Shown: piece after piece, positions 49,351-58,162 of the stretch
Layout: each line of letters opens with the position of its first letter
Numbering within the stretch: position 1 is the stretch's first letter
Assembly: GCF_030732865.1 (NCBI RefSeq)
Contig: NZ_JASHKB010000003.1
Location: 124,001 to 188,000 of the forward strand
Direction: 5' to 3'
Source of the DNA: Roseitalea sp. MMSF_3546
GTDB taxonomy: Bacteria; Pseudomonadota; Alphaproteobacteria; Rhizobiales; Rhizobiaceae
Length of the DNA: 64,000 nt
Program-made: the position numbers and the translations under genes
The notes under the pieces: model-generated
Told to the model about the DNA's origin: nothing
Database searches by the model: none
What the model saw: the letters and a program-made list of their open reading frames with translations, nothing else

Positions 49351-50895
49351 ATGCAGGCGCACGACAGCCCCGACAAGACCATCGTCGACCGGCGCAAGTC
49401 CGTCCGCAACCAGGAGGTGCGCAACGCGCTGCGCCGCACGCGCGACAAGCTCGCCCTGCAAGGCTTTCCCTCCCAGGACTACGATCGGGAGTTGCTCGCC
49501 ATCCACGCCAACGCGCTGATCGCCTCGATCAGCGCGGTGCCGCTGCTGATCATCCTGACCGCGTTCGCCGGCTTTTCCAGCGGCTTTGACTCGCGCATCG
49601 TCGCCTGGGCGCTGATCGCCAACCTGCTCTATGTGGCCATGGGGCTGCTGTCCAAACGCTTCCTTGACCGCAAGGACAGGTCCGACCCGCGCTCCTGGCG
49701 GATGATCTTTCTTTTCGCGCACGGGATCACCGGGTTTTCCTGGACCTATTTCGCGGTCAGCACCTGCACCGATTGCGGGGCCGAGGCGGCGCTGTTCTTC
49801 CAGGCTTCGGTGCTGCTGATCGCCATCGCGGCGACCGCGACCATCTGCTATGCGATCCGGTTTTCGATCCTGGCCGGCTTTTTCATTCCGGTGACGATCT
49901 TCGCGTTCGTTCATGTCGGCAATTCCACCAACGGCATTCTGGCCTCGGCCATGCTGGTCTGCGCGCTGTTGTTCTTCACCTTCGTCGCCGAGCGGCTGAA
50001 CAAGGCGTCGGTCGCCTCGATCGCCTATCGCGCCGAGAACCAGGCGCTCATCGCCGAACTGGAGATGGCCAAGTCGATCTCGGACGAGGCGCGCCGGCGG
50101 GCCGAGGAGGCGAATCTTGCCAAGTCGCGCTTTCTGGCCTCGATGAGCCATGAGCTGCGCACCCCGCTCAATGCCATTCTGGGCTTTTCCGAAGCCATGC
50201 AGAGCGAGATGCTCGGCCCGATCGGCAACGAGACCTACAAGGGCTACGTTGCCGACGTGCACGCCTCGGGCAAGCATCTGCTCGAGCTGATCAACGAAAT
50301 CCTCGATCTCAGCCGCATCGAGGCGGGCAAGTACGAACTGCGCGAGGAGGCGCTGCGGCTTACCGACGTCGCCGAGGACTGCATGGCGCTGGTGCGCATG
50401 AGGGCCAATCAGAAGAACATCACGCTCAAGCCGCAATTCCAGGAGGGGCTGTCGCGCATCCTGGCGGACGAACGGGCGCTTCGGCAGATCCTGCTCAACA
50501 TGATGTCGAATGCGGTCAAGTTCACGCCGAGCGGCGGGACGATCGAGGTCAAGGTGGGCTGGACCGCAGCCGGCGGGCAATATGTCACGGTCAAGGACAA
50601 CGGGCCCGGCATTGCGCAGGACGAGATCCCGGTCGTGCTGTCCGCCTTCGGCCAGGGGTCGATCGCCATCAAGAGCGCCGAACAGGGCACCGGGCTCGGT
50701 CTGCCGATCGTGCAGGCGCTGCTGGCCATGCACGGCGGGCGATTCGAGCTGAAGTCGAAACTGCGCGAGGGCACCGAGGCGACGGCCTTCTTTCCGCCGG
50801 CGCGCACGCTCGAGGCCCTGCCCGCCCAGCCGGTCGCCGAACCGCCGGCGCCCGGTCCCGCCGGCCGGCCGCGGCGGATGAAGCAGCCGGCCTGA
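49351..50895 (+). CDS. Membrane sensor histidine kinase (PleC/PdhS-like catalytic core)
   Basis: A 514-residue kinase. Residues ~50-215 hold about five or six transmembrane helices with no extracellular domain. A short coiled segment (220-260) leads to the dimerisation domain FLASMSHELRTPLNAILGFS with phospho-acceptor H267, followed by ILDLSRIEAGKYEL. The ATPase domain has NMMSNAVKFTPSGG, VKDNGPGIAQDEI and GTGLGLPIVQALLAMHGG. The H-box and following region look like the PleC/DivJ/PdhS group of alphaproteobacterial cell-cycle kinases. No response-regulator gene is adjacent. ATG 49351 is used; the frame is open further upstream but antiparallel to the nuclease gene. Confidence 0.92.
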   Translation: MQAHDSPDKTIVDRRKSVRNQEVRNALRRTRDKLALQGFPSQDYDRELLAIHANALIASISAVPLLIILTAFAGFSSGFDSRIVAWALIANLLYVAMGLLSKRFLDRKDRSDPRSWRMIFLFAHGITGFSWTYFAVSTCTDCGAEAALFFQASVLLIAIAATATICYAIRFSILAGFFIPVTIFAFVHVGNSTNGILASAMLVCALLFFTFVAERLNKASVASIAYRAENQALIAELEMAKSISDEARRRAEEANLAKSRFLASMSHELRTPLNAILGFSEAMQSEMLGPIGNETYKGYVADVHASGKHLLELINEILDLSRIEAGKYELREEALRLTDVAEDCMALVRMRANQKNITLKPQFQEGLSRILADERALRQILLNMMSNAVKFTPSGGTIEVKVGWTAAGGQYVTVKDNGPGIAQDEIPVVLSAFGQGSIAIKSAEQGTGLGLPIVQALLAMHGGRFELKSKLREGTEATAFFPPARTLEALPAQPVAEPPAPGPAGRPRRMKQPA

Positions 50896-50916
50896 CGATC
50901 GCCGCGAACGAGCGAA

Positions 50917-51951
50917 TCAGTCCGGGTCCTTTTCGCTCACCCCGGCCTGGGCGAAGGTCGCCATGTTGGAATGGCACAACGCGGCGGCCTTGACGATGCC
51001 GGCGGCGAGGGCGGCGCCGGTCCCCTCGCCCAGCCGCATGCCAAGGTCGAGAAGCGGCGCCTTGCCGAGTCGCTCGACGAGCGCGCGATGGCCCGGCTCG
51101 GCGGAAACGTGTCCGATCAGGCAATGGTCGAGCGCATCGGGCCGAATGGCGTGCAGCACGGCGGCGGCGGCCGTCGCCACATAGCCATCGACGATGACCG
51201 GTATGCGCTCGGCGCGGGCGGCGAGGATCGCCCCGGCCATGGCGGCGAGTTCGCGCCCGCCGAGCCGGCGCAGAAGTTCGAGCGCATCGTCCAGATGCGC
51301 CCCGTGCAGTTGCACCGCGCGGGCTACCGCGTCGGTCTTGCGTGCCATGCCCGCGGCGTCGACGCCGGTTCCGGGGCCGACCCAGTCGGCCGCCGCGCCG
51401 CCATAAAGGCCGTGGCACACGGCGGCGGCGATCGTCGTGTTGCCGATGCCCATCTCGCCGATGCACAAAAGGTCGGTGCCGCCGGCGATCGCCTCCATGC
51501 CATAGGCCATGGTGGCAGCGCAGGTGACCTCGTCCATGGCCGGGCCCTGCGTGATGTCGCCGGTGGGAAAGTCGAGCGCCAGGTCGAAGACCTTCAGACC
51601 GAGATCATGGGCCACGCAGATCTGGTTGATCGCGGCGCCGCCGGCGGCGAAGTTCTCGACCATCTGGGCCGTCACCGACGCCGGATAGGGCGACACGCCC
51701 TGCGCGGTGACACCGTGATTGCCGGCGAAGACGGCAACCAGCGGCCGGGTGACCGCCGGCGCCCGCCCGGTCCACGCGGCCAGCCATTCGGCGATCTCCT
51801 CGAGGCGGCCGAGCGAGCCGGCCGGCTTGGTCAGTTCGCCATTGCGGGCGCGGACGGCGGCGGCGGCCCGGGCATCGGGACCGGGCAGGTCTCGCAACAG
51901 CGCGCGAAAGTCGTCGAAAGGCAATCCGGTTGACACGAAGGCTCCTTGCAT
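50917..51951 (-). CDS. cobT: Nicotinate-nucleotide--dimethylbenzimidazole phosphoribosyltransferase
   Basis: A 344-residue enzyme making alpha-ribazole-5'-phosphate for the lower ligand of cobalamin. Typical motifs: TKPAGSLGRLEEIAEWLAAW, VFAGNHGVTAQGVSPYP, CIGEMGIGNTTIAAA, and the catalytic Glu in LGMRLGEGTGAALA. ATG 51951 starts at the family N terminus. It is divergent from cobS, sharing a 99-base control region too short for a cobalamin riboswitch. Length is normal. Confidence 0.95.
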   Translation of the reverse strand: MQGAFVSTGLPFDDFRALLRDLPGPDARAAAAVRARNGELTKPAGSLGRLEEIAEWLAAWTGRAPAVTRPLVAVFAGNHGVTAQGVSPYPASVTAQMVENFAAGGAAINQICVAHDLGLKVFDLALDFPTGDITQGPAMDEVTCAATMAYGMEAIAGGTDLLCIGEMGIGNTTIAAAVCHGLYGGAAADWVGPGTGVDAAGMARKTDAVARAVQLHGAHLDDALELLRRLGGRELAAMAGAILAARAERIPVIVDGYVATAAAAVLHAIRPDALDHCLIGHVSAEPGHRALVERLGKAPLLDLGMRLGEGTGAALAAGIVKAAALCHSNMATFAQAGVSEKDPD

Positions 51952-52050
51952 TGGGGTAATCGAACCGCAGGCCGATGGCCGGGCGCAGTTGGACCATCGC
52001 GGCCGGCCATGTAAAGCCTGCAACTTCGAGACCATGCAAACGGACCCGTC

Positions 52051-52836
52051 ATGACCAGCCTGCCCGACCGTTCCTCGATCATGCGTGCGCTCGCCTTCCT
52101 GAGCCGGTTTCCGGTCGCCGGGCGCCATTTCGAAGGGGCCGGGCCCGGCCGGACGGCCCGGGACGCGGCCGCATTTCCGCTCGCGGGCGCGATCATCGCC
52201 CTGCCCGGCGCAGCCGCGATCGCGCTCTTTTCGCTGCTCGGCGCCACCGCGCTGCTTGCGGCGGCGCTGGCGGTGACCGCCACGATCGCGGTGACCGGCG
52301 CGCTGCACGAGGACGGGCTGGGCGACACGGCCGACGGGTTCGGCGGCGGCACCGATGCCGAGGGCCGCCTCGCCATCATGAAGGACTCGCGCGTTGGCGC
52401 CTATGGCGTGCTCGCCCTCACCGCGAGCGTGCTCTTGCGCACGCTGGCGCTCGGCGCGCTGATCGGCGGGGCCGGTGCCATCGGGGCCGCGCTCGCCTTT
52501 ATCGGCGTTCAGGCGGGATCGCGCGCCGCGCTTGTCTGGTACTGGTCCGAACTGCCGCCGGCGCGCGATGACGGGGTCGCCGCCGGCGCCGGCCAGCCGG
52601 CCGATGATGCTGTCTCCGGTGCGCTGCTCGCCGGGGCGGCGCTGTTTGCGGCCCTGGGGCTCCTGACCGCGGGCTTGCTGCCGACCCTGCTTGCCCTCGT
52701 CTTCGCCGCAGCCTCGCTGGCCGCGTTTTCGCGGATCAGCCGGCGGCTGATCGACGGGCAGACCGGCGACACCATCGGCGCGGCCGAGCAGATCGCCCAG
52801 CTCGCGCTGCTGGTCGGCCTTGCAATGGCGCCGTGA
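52051..52836 (+). CDS. cobS: Adenosylcobinamide-GDP ribazoletransferase (cobalamin synthase)
   Basis: A 261-residue integral membrane enzyme joining adenosylcobinamide-GDP with alpha-ribazole. The signature GALHEDGLGDTADGFGGGTD is complete, and RLAIMKDSRVGAYGVLAL follows. Several hydrophobic helices are present. It is divergent from cobT; together they do the last steps of nucleotide loop assembly. Confidence 0.95.
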   Translation: MTSLPDRSSIMRALAFLSRFPVAGRHFEGAGPGRTARDAAAFPLAGAIIALPGAAAIALFSLLGATALLAAALAVTATIAVTGALHEDGLGDTADGFGGGTDAEGRLAIMKDSRVGAYGVLALTASVLLRTLALGALIGGAGAIGAALAFIGVQAGSRAALVWYWSELPPARDDGVAAGAGQPADDAVSGALLAGAALFAALGLLTAGLLPTLLALVFAAASLAAFSRISRRLIDGQTGDTIGAAEQIAQLALLVGLAMAP

Positions 52837-52892
52837 AGGGCCATTTGAGCGCGGTAACGTTGCGGAGCCAGCCAGAGCCTTGCGGAGCCAGA

Positions 52893-53132
52893 ATGTCCGA
52901 ACCGATCCAATCGCCCTGCATTCTGGTCTGCTCCATCGACACGGAGACCGGCTATTGCTTCGGATGCGGGCGCACGGGCGAGGAAATCGCCGCGTGGACG
53001 CAACTGACGCCCGAACAGCGCCGCGCCGTCATGGACGCGCTGGCCGGCCGGCTGGCGACGATCACCCGCAAGCCCCGGCGGCAGACCCGCCGGCGACGGA
53101 TCGCCGAAGGCCGCGCCAGGGACAGCGGCTGA
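52893..53132 (+). CDS. DUF1289 family small Cys protein
   Basis: A 79-residue protein with the DUF1289 cysteine pattern CILVCSID...YCFGCGRTGEEIAAW and an Arg-rich tail (RKPRRQTRRRRIAEG). Likely binds a metal or iron-sulfur cluster; function unknown. Its ribosome site GGAG lies in a 12-base sequence (TTGCGGAGCCAG) present twice, at 52860 and 52880. It may be co-transcribed with cobS, 56 bases upstream. Confidence 0.85.
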   Translation: MSEPIQSPCILVCSIDTETGYCFGCGRTGEEIAAWTQLTPEQRRAVMDALAGRLATITRKPRRQTRRRRIAEGRARDSG

Positions 53133-53165
53133 CAGTACACCGCAACAGGACGCCAGAGCCGACCC

Positions 53166-53858
53166 ATGTTCTACCTTGCCATCATCGTCATCGGCGTTTC
53201 GCTGGTGGTCCTGTTCGCCATGGGCGAGACCGGCACGCTGGCCGGGCTCGGCGGCGATCAGATCGCGAGCCTGGTCTTTCTGGGCCTAGTCGGCGCGCTC
53301 GTCGCCTCGGGACTGATCGCCGGGCGCCAGCGGCTGACGACCCTGGCACGCCAGTTGCTCGTTTGGGTCGGCATCGTGATCGCGCTGGTTGCCGGCTATG
53401 AATATCGCTTCGAGCTGCAGAACGTCGCCAGCCGTGTCAGCGCCGGGCTTATCCCCGGCGCGCCGATGACGGCGACCGATGCCGAGGGCGGCCAGATCGT
53501 AACGATCAGCCGCAACCGGCGCCATTTCTCGACATCAGCGCGCGTCAATGGCGCCGAACTGCGCTTCATCGTCGACACCGGCGCCAGCACCGTCGTGCTG
53601 ACCCACGAGGATGCCGCCGAAGTGGGCTTTGCCACCGAAACGCTCGACTACGCCGTTCCGGTCGCCACGGCCAATGGCATGACGCGGGCCGCGCCGGTGC
53701 GGATCGAGCGCATGGAAGTGGGCGGCATCGTGCGCACCGACGTCGCGGCGCTGGTCGCCGAACAGGGCCAGCTGTTCGAGAACCTTCTTGGCATGAACTT
53801 CCTGGACACGCTGGCCGGCTTCGAGGTGCGCGGCGACCGGCTCATCCTGCGCGACTAG
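53166..53858 (+). CDS. Membrane-anchored retropepsin-like aspartic protease (TIGR02281 family)
   Basis: A 230-residue protein with two or three N-terminal hydrophobic helices (1-75) and a periplasmic aspartic protease fold after ~105. The active site is RFIVDTGASTVVLTHEDA, and the flap region ends in NLLGMNFLDTLAGFEV. Clan AA single-domain proteases of this type act as dimers; substrates are unknown. Its TAG stop lies in CTAG, whose complement is also the TauE gene's stop. Confidence 0.9.
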   Translation: MFYLAIIVIGVSLVVLFAMGETGTLAGLGGDQIASLVFLGLVGALVASGLIAGRQRLTTLARQLLVWVGIVIALVAGYEYRFELQNVASRVSAGLIPGAPMTATDAEGGQIVTISRNRRHFSTSARVNGAELRFIVDTGASTVVLTHEDAAEVGFATETLDYAVPVATANGMTRAAPVRIERMEVGGIVRTDVAALVAEQGQLFENLLGMNFLDTLAGFEVRGDRLILRD

Positions 53859-54679
53859 CTTGAGACGGCGCTGACAACGAAGCGCGCGGCGACCACGAAC
53901 ATGAACACGCCGAAGGCCAGCTCGAGCTGGCGCTTTTGCAGCCGGTGGGCAATGCGCACACCCAGCGGCGCCACCGCGAGCGTCACCGGGATGATCACCG
54001 CGACGGCCAGCCAGTTGACATGGCCGGTCGACAGCGGCGGCAGCCCGGGCGCCCCCCAGCCCGCCCACATGGCGCCGAACAGGCCCGGAATCGAGATCAG
54101 CACGCCGACGCCCGACGATGTCGCCACCGCCTGCAGGATCGGGCGGCCGTAGAGCGTCATGAAGGTGTTGTTCATCACCCCGCCGCCAATGCCCATCAGC
54201 GCCGACACAAAACCGATGATGGCGCCCGCCGCGAACCGTCCGGCGGGTCCGGGCAGGTCGTCGGCGATCTGCCAGCCGTGCCGGGCGAAGACGAGCTTGA
54301 TGCCGACGGCGACGGCAATCACCGCAAAGACGATCTGCAGGCCGGCCGCCGAGATCGAGGCGAAGACGAGCGCTGCGACGGCCACGCCTGCGGGAACGGC
54401 GAGCAGATAGGTGCGCAACAGCGCCATGTCGACGGTGCCGCGCGCCCGGTGCGAGGCAAACGAGCGCAGCGAGGTCGGCACGATGATGGCCAGCGAGGTG
54501 CCGACGGCCAGATGCATGCGCACCGCCTCGTCGATCTGAAGGAAGCCGAAAAGCTGGTAGAAGACCGGCACGAGGATCGCCCCGCCGCCAATGCCGAACA
54601 CGCCGGCGAGCAGCCCGGCGACGAGCCCGGCCGCGGCCAAAGCGAGGGCAAGGGGGGCGATGGTGGCGATCTCGGCCAA
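53855..54679 (-). CDS. TauE/SafE-family sulfite/organic anion exporter
   Basis: A 274-residue, eight-helix membrane protein. The duplicated family signature appears as GVFGIGGGAILVPVFYQL and SALMGIGGGVMNNTFMTLYG. The start is TTG at 54679 with GGAAGG about 11 bases upstream, as no ATG fits. An open frame further upstream is not family-like. It is convergent with the protease gene, whose stop overlaps its own by the palindrome CTAG. Substrate not determined. Confidence 0.88.
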   Translation of the reverse strand: MAEIATIAPLALALAAAGLVAGLLAGVFGIGGGAILVPVFYQLFGFLQIDEAVRMHLAVGTSLAIIVPTSLRSFASHRARGTVDMALLRTYLLAVPAGVAVAALVFASISAAGLQIVFAVIAVAVGIKLVFARHGWQIADDLPGPAGRFAAGAIIGFVSALMGIGGGVMNNTFMTLYGRPILQAVATSSGVGVLISIPGLFGAMWAGWGAPGLPPLSTGHVNWLAVAVIIPVTLAVAPLGVRIAHRLQKRQLELAFGVFMFVVAARFVVSAVSS

Positions 54680-54776
54680 GGCGAGGCGACCCTTCCGGCG
54701 TGTTGCAGACCCCTTGATCGGCCGGCACACGGGTCCAGGCAAGCCGCCGGCCGTGGCAAACGGTTCGGTCTGCCGC

Positions 54777-55784
54777 TCAGGCGGCGATGCGCTCGGCGTC
54801 GCAGACCGCCTCGTACGCCCGGCGCAGAACATCGCCGTCGGCGTCCGGACGCGGGCCCTGTTCGGAGAGGATGCGGCGCCAGCGGCGGGCCCCGGGCCGG
54901 CCGTGGAACAGGCCGACCATGTGGCGCGTGACGTGCGCGGCGCGTCCGCCCCCGGCGACGTGCCGGTCGACATGGGCGGCCATGGTCGCGACGACGGCGG
55001 CAAGATCGGGCGCCGGTCCGGTGTCGCCGTACAATGCGCGGTCGATCTCGGCCAGCATCGCCGGTGTCTGATAGGCGGCGCGGCCGATCATGACGCCGTC
55101 CATCACCGCCAGCTGCGCACGCGCGCCAGCGAGTGTGGCGATGCCGCCATTGATGCCGATGAAGCGGCCCGGGCGATCGCGCTTGAGCGCGTGGACGAGC
55201 GCGTGGTCGAGCGGCGGGACGTCGCGGTTCTGCTTCGGGCTCAGCCCTTCGAGCCAGGCCTTGCGCGCATGCACCCACAGCGCGTCGGCGCCGGCCTCGA
55301 ACACGCGCCCGGCGAGATCCCACAGCGCCGTGCGCGGGTCCTGGTCGTCGACCCCGATGCGGCACTTGACGGTCACGGGCACCGTGCCTGCCGCCTGCTT
55401 CATCGCGGCGACGCAGCGCGCGACCAGTTCGGGCCGGCGCATCAGGCAGGCGCCGAAGGTGCCCGACTGCACCCGGTCGGACGGGCAGCCGACATTGAGG
55501 TTGATCTCGTCGAAACCGTGCGCCGCGCAGATGCGCGTGGCTTCGCCCAGCTTCTCGGGCTCGCTGCCGCCGAGCTGGACGGCAAGCGGATGCTCGCACG
55601 GATCGAAACGCAGAAGCCGGCCGCGATCGCCATGGATCACCGCATCGGCAACGACCATCTCCGTATAGAGCAGTGCCCGCCGCGAAAGCTGGCGGTGGAA
55701 CAGGCGGCAATGCCGGTCCGTCCAGTCCATCATCGGCGCGACGGCCAGGATTTTGCCGTTGTCTTTCAGTGATTTATGATACAT
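54777..55784 (-). CDS. dusA: tRNA-dihydrouridine(20/20a) synthase DusA
   Basis: A 335-residue FMN-dependent tRNA reductase. Motifs: VAPMMDWTDRHCRLFHRQLS, LLYTEMVVADAVIHGD, INLNVGCPSDRVQSGTFGAC with the catalytic Cys, VTVKCRIGVDDQD, and FIGINGGIATL plus GVMIGRAAYQTP. The DusA assignment follows from the early MMDWTDRHCR and RHMVGLFHGRPGAR segments. Length is normal. Confidence 0.94.
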   Translation of the reverse strand: MYHKSLKDNGKILAVAPMMDWTDRHCRLFHRQLSRRALLYTEMVVADAVIHGDRGRLLRFDPCEHPLAVQLGGSEPEKLGEATRICAAHGFDEINLNVGCPSDRVQSGTFGACLMRRPELVARCVAAMKQAAGTVPVTVKCRIGVDDQDPRTALWDLAGRVFEAGADALWVHARKAWLEGLSPKQNRDVPPLDHALVHALKRDRPGRFIGINGGIATLAGARAQLAVMDGVMIGRAAYQTPAMLAEIDRALYGDTGPAPDLAAVVATMAAHVDRHVAGGGRAAHVTRHMVGLFHGRPGARRWRRILSEQGPRPDADGDVLRRAYEAVCDAERIAA

Positions 55785-56175
55785 TTCAAAGTTATCGATT
55801 CACGAATGCCGGGCACTGAAATGGACGTGACTGGACGCATTTGTACCCCGCTTGATCGCTCAGTGCACGCCAATTGCGCACCGTTGTCGGGCACCGCTCG
55901 GCATGAAGACCATCTTCAAGGCGAGTCAATGGCATTGGCGCGCGCAGGTTCATGCGTGATCATCACAAGGCCAATGCCGAGATCGGCCTGCGACAGTCTC
56001 ATCAACTGCAGGGTCTGCGCCTGGTGATCGTGCCGGCCGCCATTGTAGAAGACCCCATTCTGCCGAGCAGGTTTGGGTCAAGGCCAGGGATCTTGGCGGC
56101 GGGCGAGCTCAATGGGACGTAGGAGCGGCATGGTCGCGGGACGGGGTCGGGCGGTGTTGGCCGGCCGCAGGCCGA
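55785..56175. other. 391-base gap with a possible ATPase remnant
   Basis: No intact gene was recognised. The first ~150 bases are less GC-rich than surroundings and must contain the dusA promoter. About 55924-56035 may be a decayed ABC ATPase fragment (listed separately). A plus frame over 55776-56027 has no ribosome site and no family-like pattern. Confidence 0.5.
55924..56035 (-). pseudogene. Possible remnant of an ABC transporter ATPase
   Basis: Read minus, one frame gives QAQTLQLMRLSQADLGIGLV, then MITHEPARANAIDS, before a stop. This recalls the segment after Walker B in peptide/nickel-type ABC ATPases (xQAQILxLLxxLxxxxG then LLITHD). Walker A, the signature motif and D-loop are absent, and the frame is closed on both sides. 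It is probably a short decayed fragment; chance resemblance is possible. Confidence 0.3.
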
Positions 56176-56796
56176 TCACCGTTCGGTCGCGCCTTTGCCG
56201 GCAAGGATGCGTTCGCGGAACCGGGCGATGCGGGCAAGGCGCGTTTCGGACTTCTTCGCGCCGTTGAGGTTGATGACATAGCTCGTCTGCCGCCCTGGCG
56301 TCAGCGCATGAAAGGCGTCCGCGAGCTCGGCATCGGCGGCAAGGGCCTCGGCCAGTTCGTCGGGCCAGTCGAGCGTGCTGTGGCGCCTTGATGGCCTCCT
56401 GCCAGCCTCGGCATGGCCCATCGCCTGCGCAAGGTAAGACAGGATGATCGGCGCCATCGTCTCGACCCGGACATCATCGGCAAAGCGGATCATGTCGGGA
56501 TGCGGAGTGTTTGGGCCTTGTCGCTCGAGTATGCCCTCGGGGTCGCTCATCAGCGCAGCGTCAAAGAAGCTGAGCCGGAAATCGCCGCGAAACGCACCGA
56601 TGATGGCGATGTTGCGGCCGGCATGCATGTAGCACGGATGCGCCCATTTCACCGTCTCGACGAGCCCGGCATCAAGGCATATGCGCCGCAACGCCCGCAG
56701 GCCGACGATCCAGCGCCGCGTCGAGCAATCGGACGTTGCAAAGCGTTCGCAACGTCCGCAGCCCTTGACGAAATAGTCCTCGATATCGGTGATCAT
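56176..56796 (-). CDS. YdeI/DUF1801-family protein
   Basis: A 206-residue protein with an N-terminal DUF1801-like fold (VKWAHPCYMHAGRNIAIIGAF) and the C-terminal YdeI/OmpD-associated region (LTPGRQTSYVINLNGAKKSE, TRLARIARFRERILAGKG). The family has no defined reaction. It is the last gene of the TetR-led minus operon, after 68 bases of spacer. Confidence 0.85.
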   Translation of the reverse strand: MITDIEDYFVKGCGRCERFATSDCSTRRWIVGLRALRRICLDAGLVETVKWAHPCYMHAGRNIAIIGAFRGDFRLSFFDAALMSDPEGILERQGPNTPHPDMIRFADDVRVETMAPIILSYLAQAMGHAEAGRRPSRRHSTLDWPDELAEALAADAELADAFHALTPGRQTSYVINLNGAKKSETRLARIARFRERILAGKGATER

Positions 56797-56864
56797 CGGT
56801 GCCTCGCGCGGATGGGCCGAGCCGCCTCAGGACCGAGTCGGCAGGGCCCGACGCGCCCGACGCT

Positions 56865-57218
56865 TCATGACTGCATGACCACTTCGAACCCGCCATAGAT
56901 CAGGCGCTTGCCGTCGAACGGCATCGGATTGGCATCGGGCGCCATGCGCGGGTCCTCCATCGCCTTGGCCCAGCCGGCATCGCGCGCCGCCTTGTCGGGC
57001 CAGGCCACCCAGGAGAAGACGACGGTCTCGCCCGGCGCGGCCTTGACCGCCATCTTCATCGAGGTCACCTCGCCGTCGGGCACGTCATCGCCCCAGCAAT
57101 CGACGACCGCGGTCGCGCCGTGCTCCTTGAACACCTCGGCCATCGCCCGCGAATGGGCGACAAACGCGTCCTTGTTGTCCTCGGACACCGCGCACAGCAT
57201 GCCATCCACATAGCTCAT
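56865..57218 (-). CDS. DUF1428 family protein
   Basis: A 117-residue protein of the DUF1428 family: MSYVDGMLCAVSEDNKDAFV, VDCWGDDVPDGEVTSMKMAV, FSWVAWPDKAARDAGW, and MPFDGKRLIYGGFEV at the end. The fold is ferredoxin-like (dimeric alpha-beta barrel). No function is established. It follows the PhnB-like gene by 15 bases. Confidence 0.92.
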   Translation of the reverse strand: MSYVDGMLCAVSEDNKDAFVAHSRAMAEVFKEHGATAVVDCWGDDVPDGEVTSMKMAVKAAPGETVVFSWVAWPDKAARDAGWAKAMEDPRMAPDANPMPFDGKRLIYGGFEVVMQS

Positions 57219-57233
57219 GATCGTTACTCCCTG

Positions 57234-57734
57234 TCAGCTTCCATGTTGCGTTGCATTATCGGCAAACGCCGCCTCCAGGGCGGCGATATCGATCTTTCTC
57301 ATCGTCATCATGGCGTCGAACACGCGCCTGGCGCCGTCGCGGTCGGGACCGGTCGTCATTTCCATCAGCCGCTTCGGCGTGATCTGCCATGAGTGGCCCC
57401 AGCGATCCTTGCACCAGCCGCACTGGCTCTGCTGGCCGCCATTGCCGACGATCGCGTTCCAATAGCGATCGGTTTCCTCCTGATCGTCGGTCATCACCAT
57501 GAAGCTGACGGCCTGGTTCGGCGTGAAGGCCGGACCGCCGTTCAAACCCAGAAACGGCCGGCCGAGTACGGTGAATTCCACGGTCAGTTCGGCGCCGGCC
57601 CCTCCGTCCGGAAAGTCGCCGGGCGCAAGATTGATGCGGTCCACCCGGCTGTCGGGGAAGGTCGCGGCGTAAAAGGCCGCCGCCTTGCCCGCTTCGCCAT
57701 GGCCGAACCACAGGCATGTGACGAGGTCGCTCAT
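57234..57734 (-). CDS. PhnB-like VOC protein (3-demethylubiquinone methyltransferase-like fold)
   Basis: A 166-residue protein beginning [20 protein letters not shown] and containing [38 protein letters not shown] and [20 protein letters not shown]. This is the glyoxalase/VOC branch once named 3-demethylubiquinone-9 3-methyltransferase, with no true methyltransferase motif. It starts on an ATGA overlap with the SRPBCC gene. Function unknown. Confidence 0.9.
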   Translation of the reverse strand: MSDLVTCLWFGHGEAGKAAAFYAATFPDSRVDRINLAPGDFPDGGAGAELTVEFTVLGRPFLGLNGGPAFTPNQAVSFMVMTDDQEETDRYWNAIVGNGGQQSQCGWCKDRWGHSWQITPKRLMEMTTGPDRDGARRVFDAMMTMRKIDIAALEAAFADNATQHGS

Positions 57735-58150
57735 GCGGCGTTCCCCCGAACGTAGGCCGCGTAGTTGTCGAGGATCGCCTGCCAGCCATCGCGCTGCATC
57801 GCGGCAGGATGGGCCAAATCGGGATCGAAGACGGTGCGCACGCGGGTGCCGTCCGCCTGCCGTTCGAAGGTGGTCCGGGCGCGGCGGCCGTCATCGAGGC
57901 GCAGGGTCAGGGCGCGTTCGGGGTCGACCTCGTCATAGGTGCCGGCGAAGTCGAACCCCGCCGAGCCGTCACGGGCCTGCATGCGGGCGTTGTGGGTGCC
58001 GCCGACGCGCAGGTCGACCTGCGCCGACGGGCAGCACCATTGCGGGCTGGCGAAGTTCCATTGGGTGATGGCGTCCGGTGAGGTGAACGCCTGCCACGCC
58101 GTGGCGGGCGGAACGGGAACGTGGGTTTCGATGGTGATCGGTCCGGTCAT
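57731..58150 (-). CDS. SRPBCC (AHSA1/START-like) family protein
   Basis: A 139-residue hydrophobic-cavity protein: [40 protein letters not shown], and a C-terminal [17 protein letters not shown]1-like START proteins bind small hydrophobic ligands; no catalytic role is clear. It is within the TetR-led operon, 12 bases after the VOC gene. Confidence 0.9.
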   Translation of the reverse strand: MTGPITIETHVPVPPATAWQAFTSPDAITQWNFASPQWCCPSAQVDLRVGGTHNARMQARDGSAGFDFAGTYDEVDPERALTLRLDDGRRARTTFERQADGTRVRTVFDPDLAHPAAMQRDGWQAILDNYAAYVRGNAA

Positions 58151-58162
58151 GGCGCTGCTCCT

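Noticed and set aside
51952-52050. Possible cobalamin riboswitch between cobT and cobS
   Set aside because: The divergent gap is only 99 bases, shorter than a B12 aptamer, and the B12-box pattern was not seen.
55776-56027. 83-codon plus frame in the gap after dusA
   Set aside because: No ribosome site, irregular composition and no recognisable pattern; it overlaps the dusA start.
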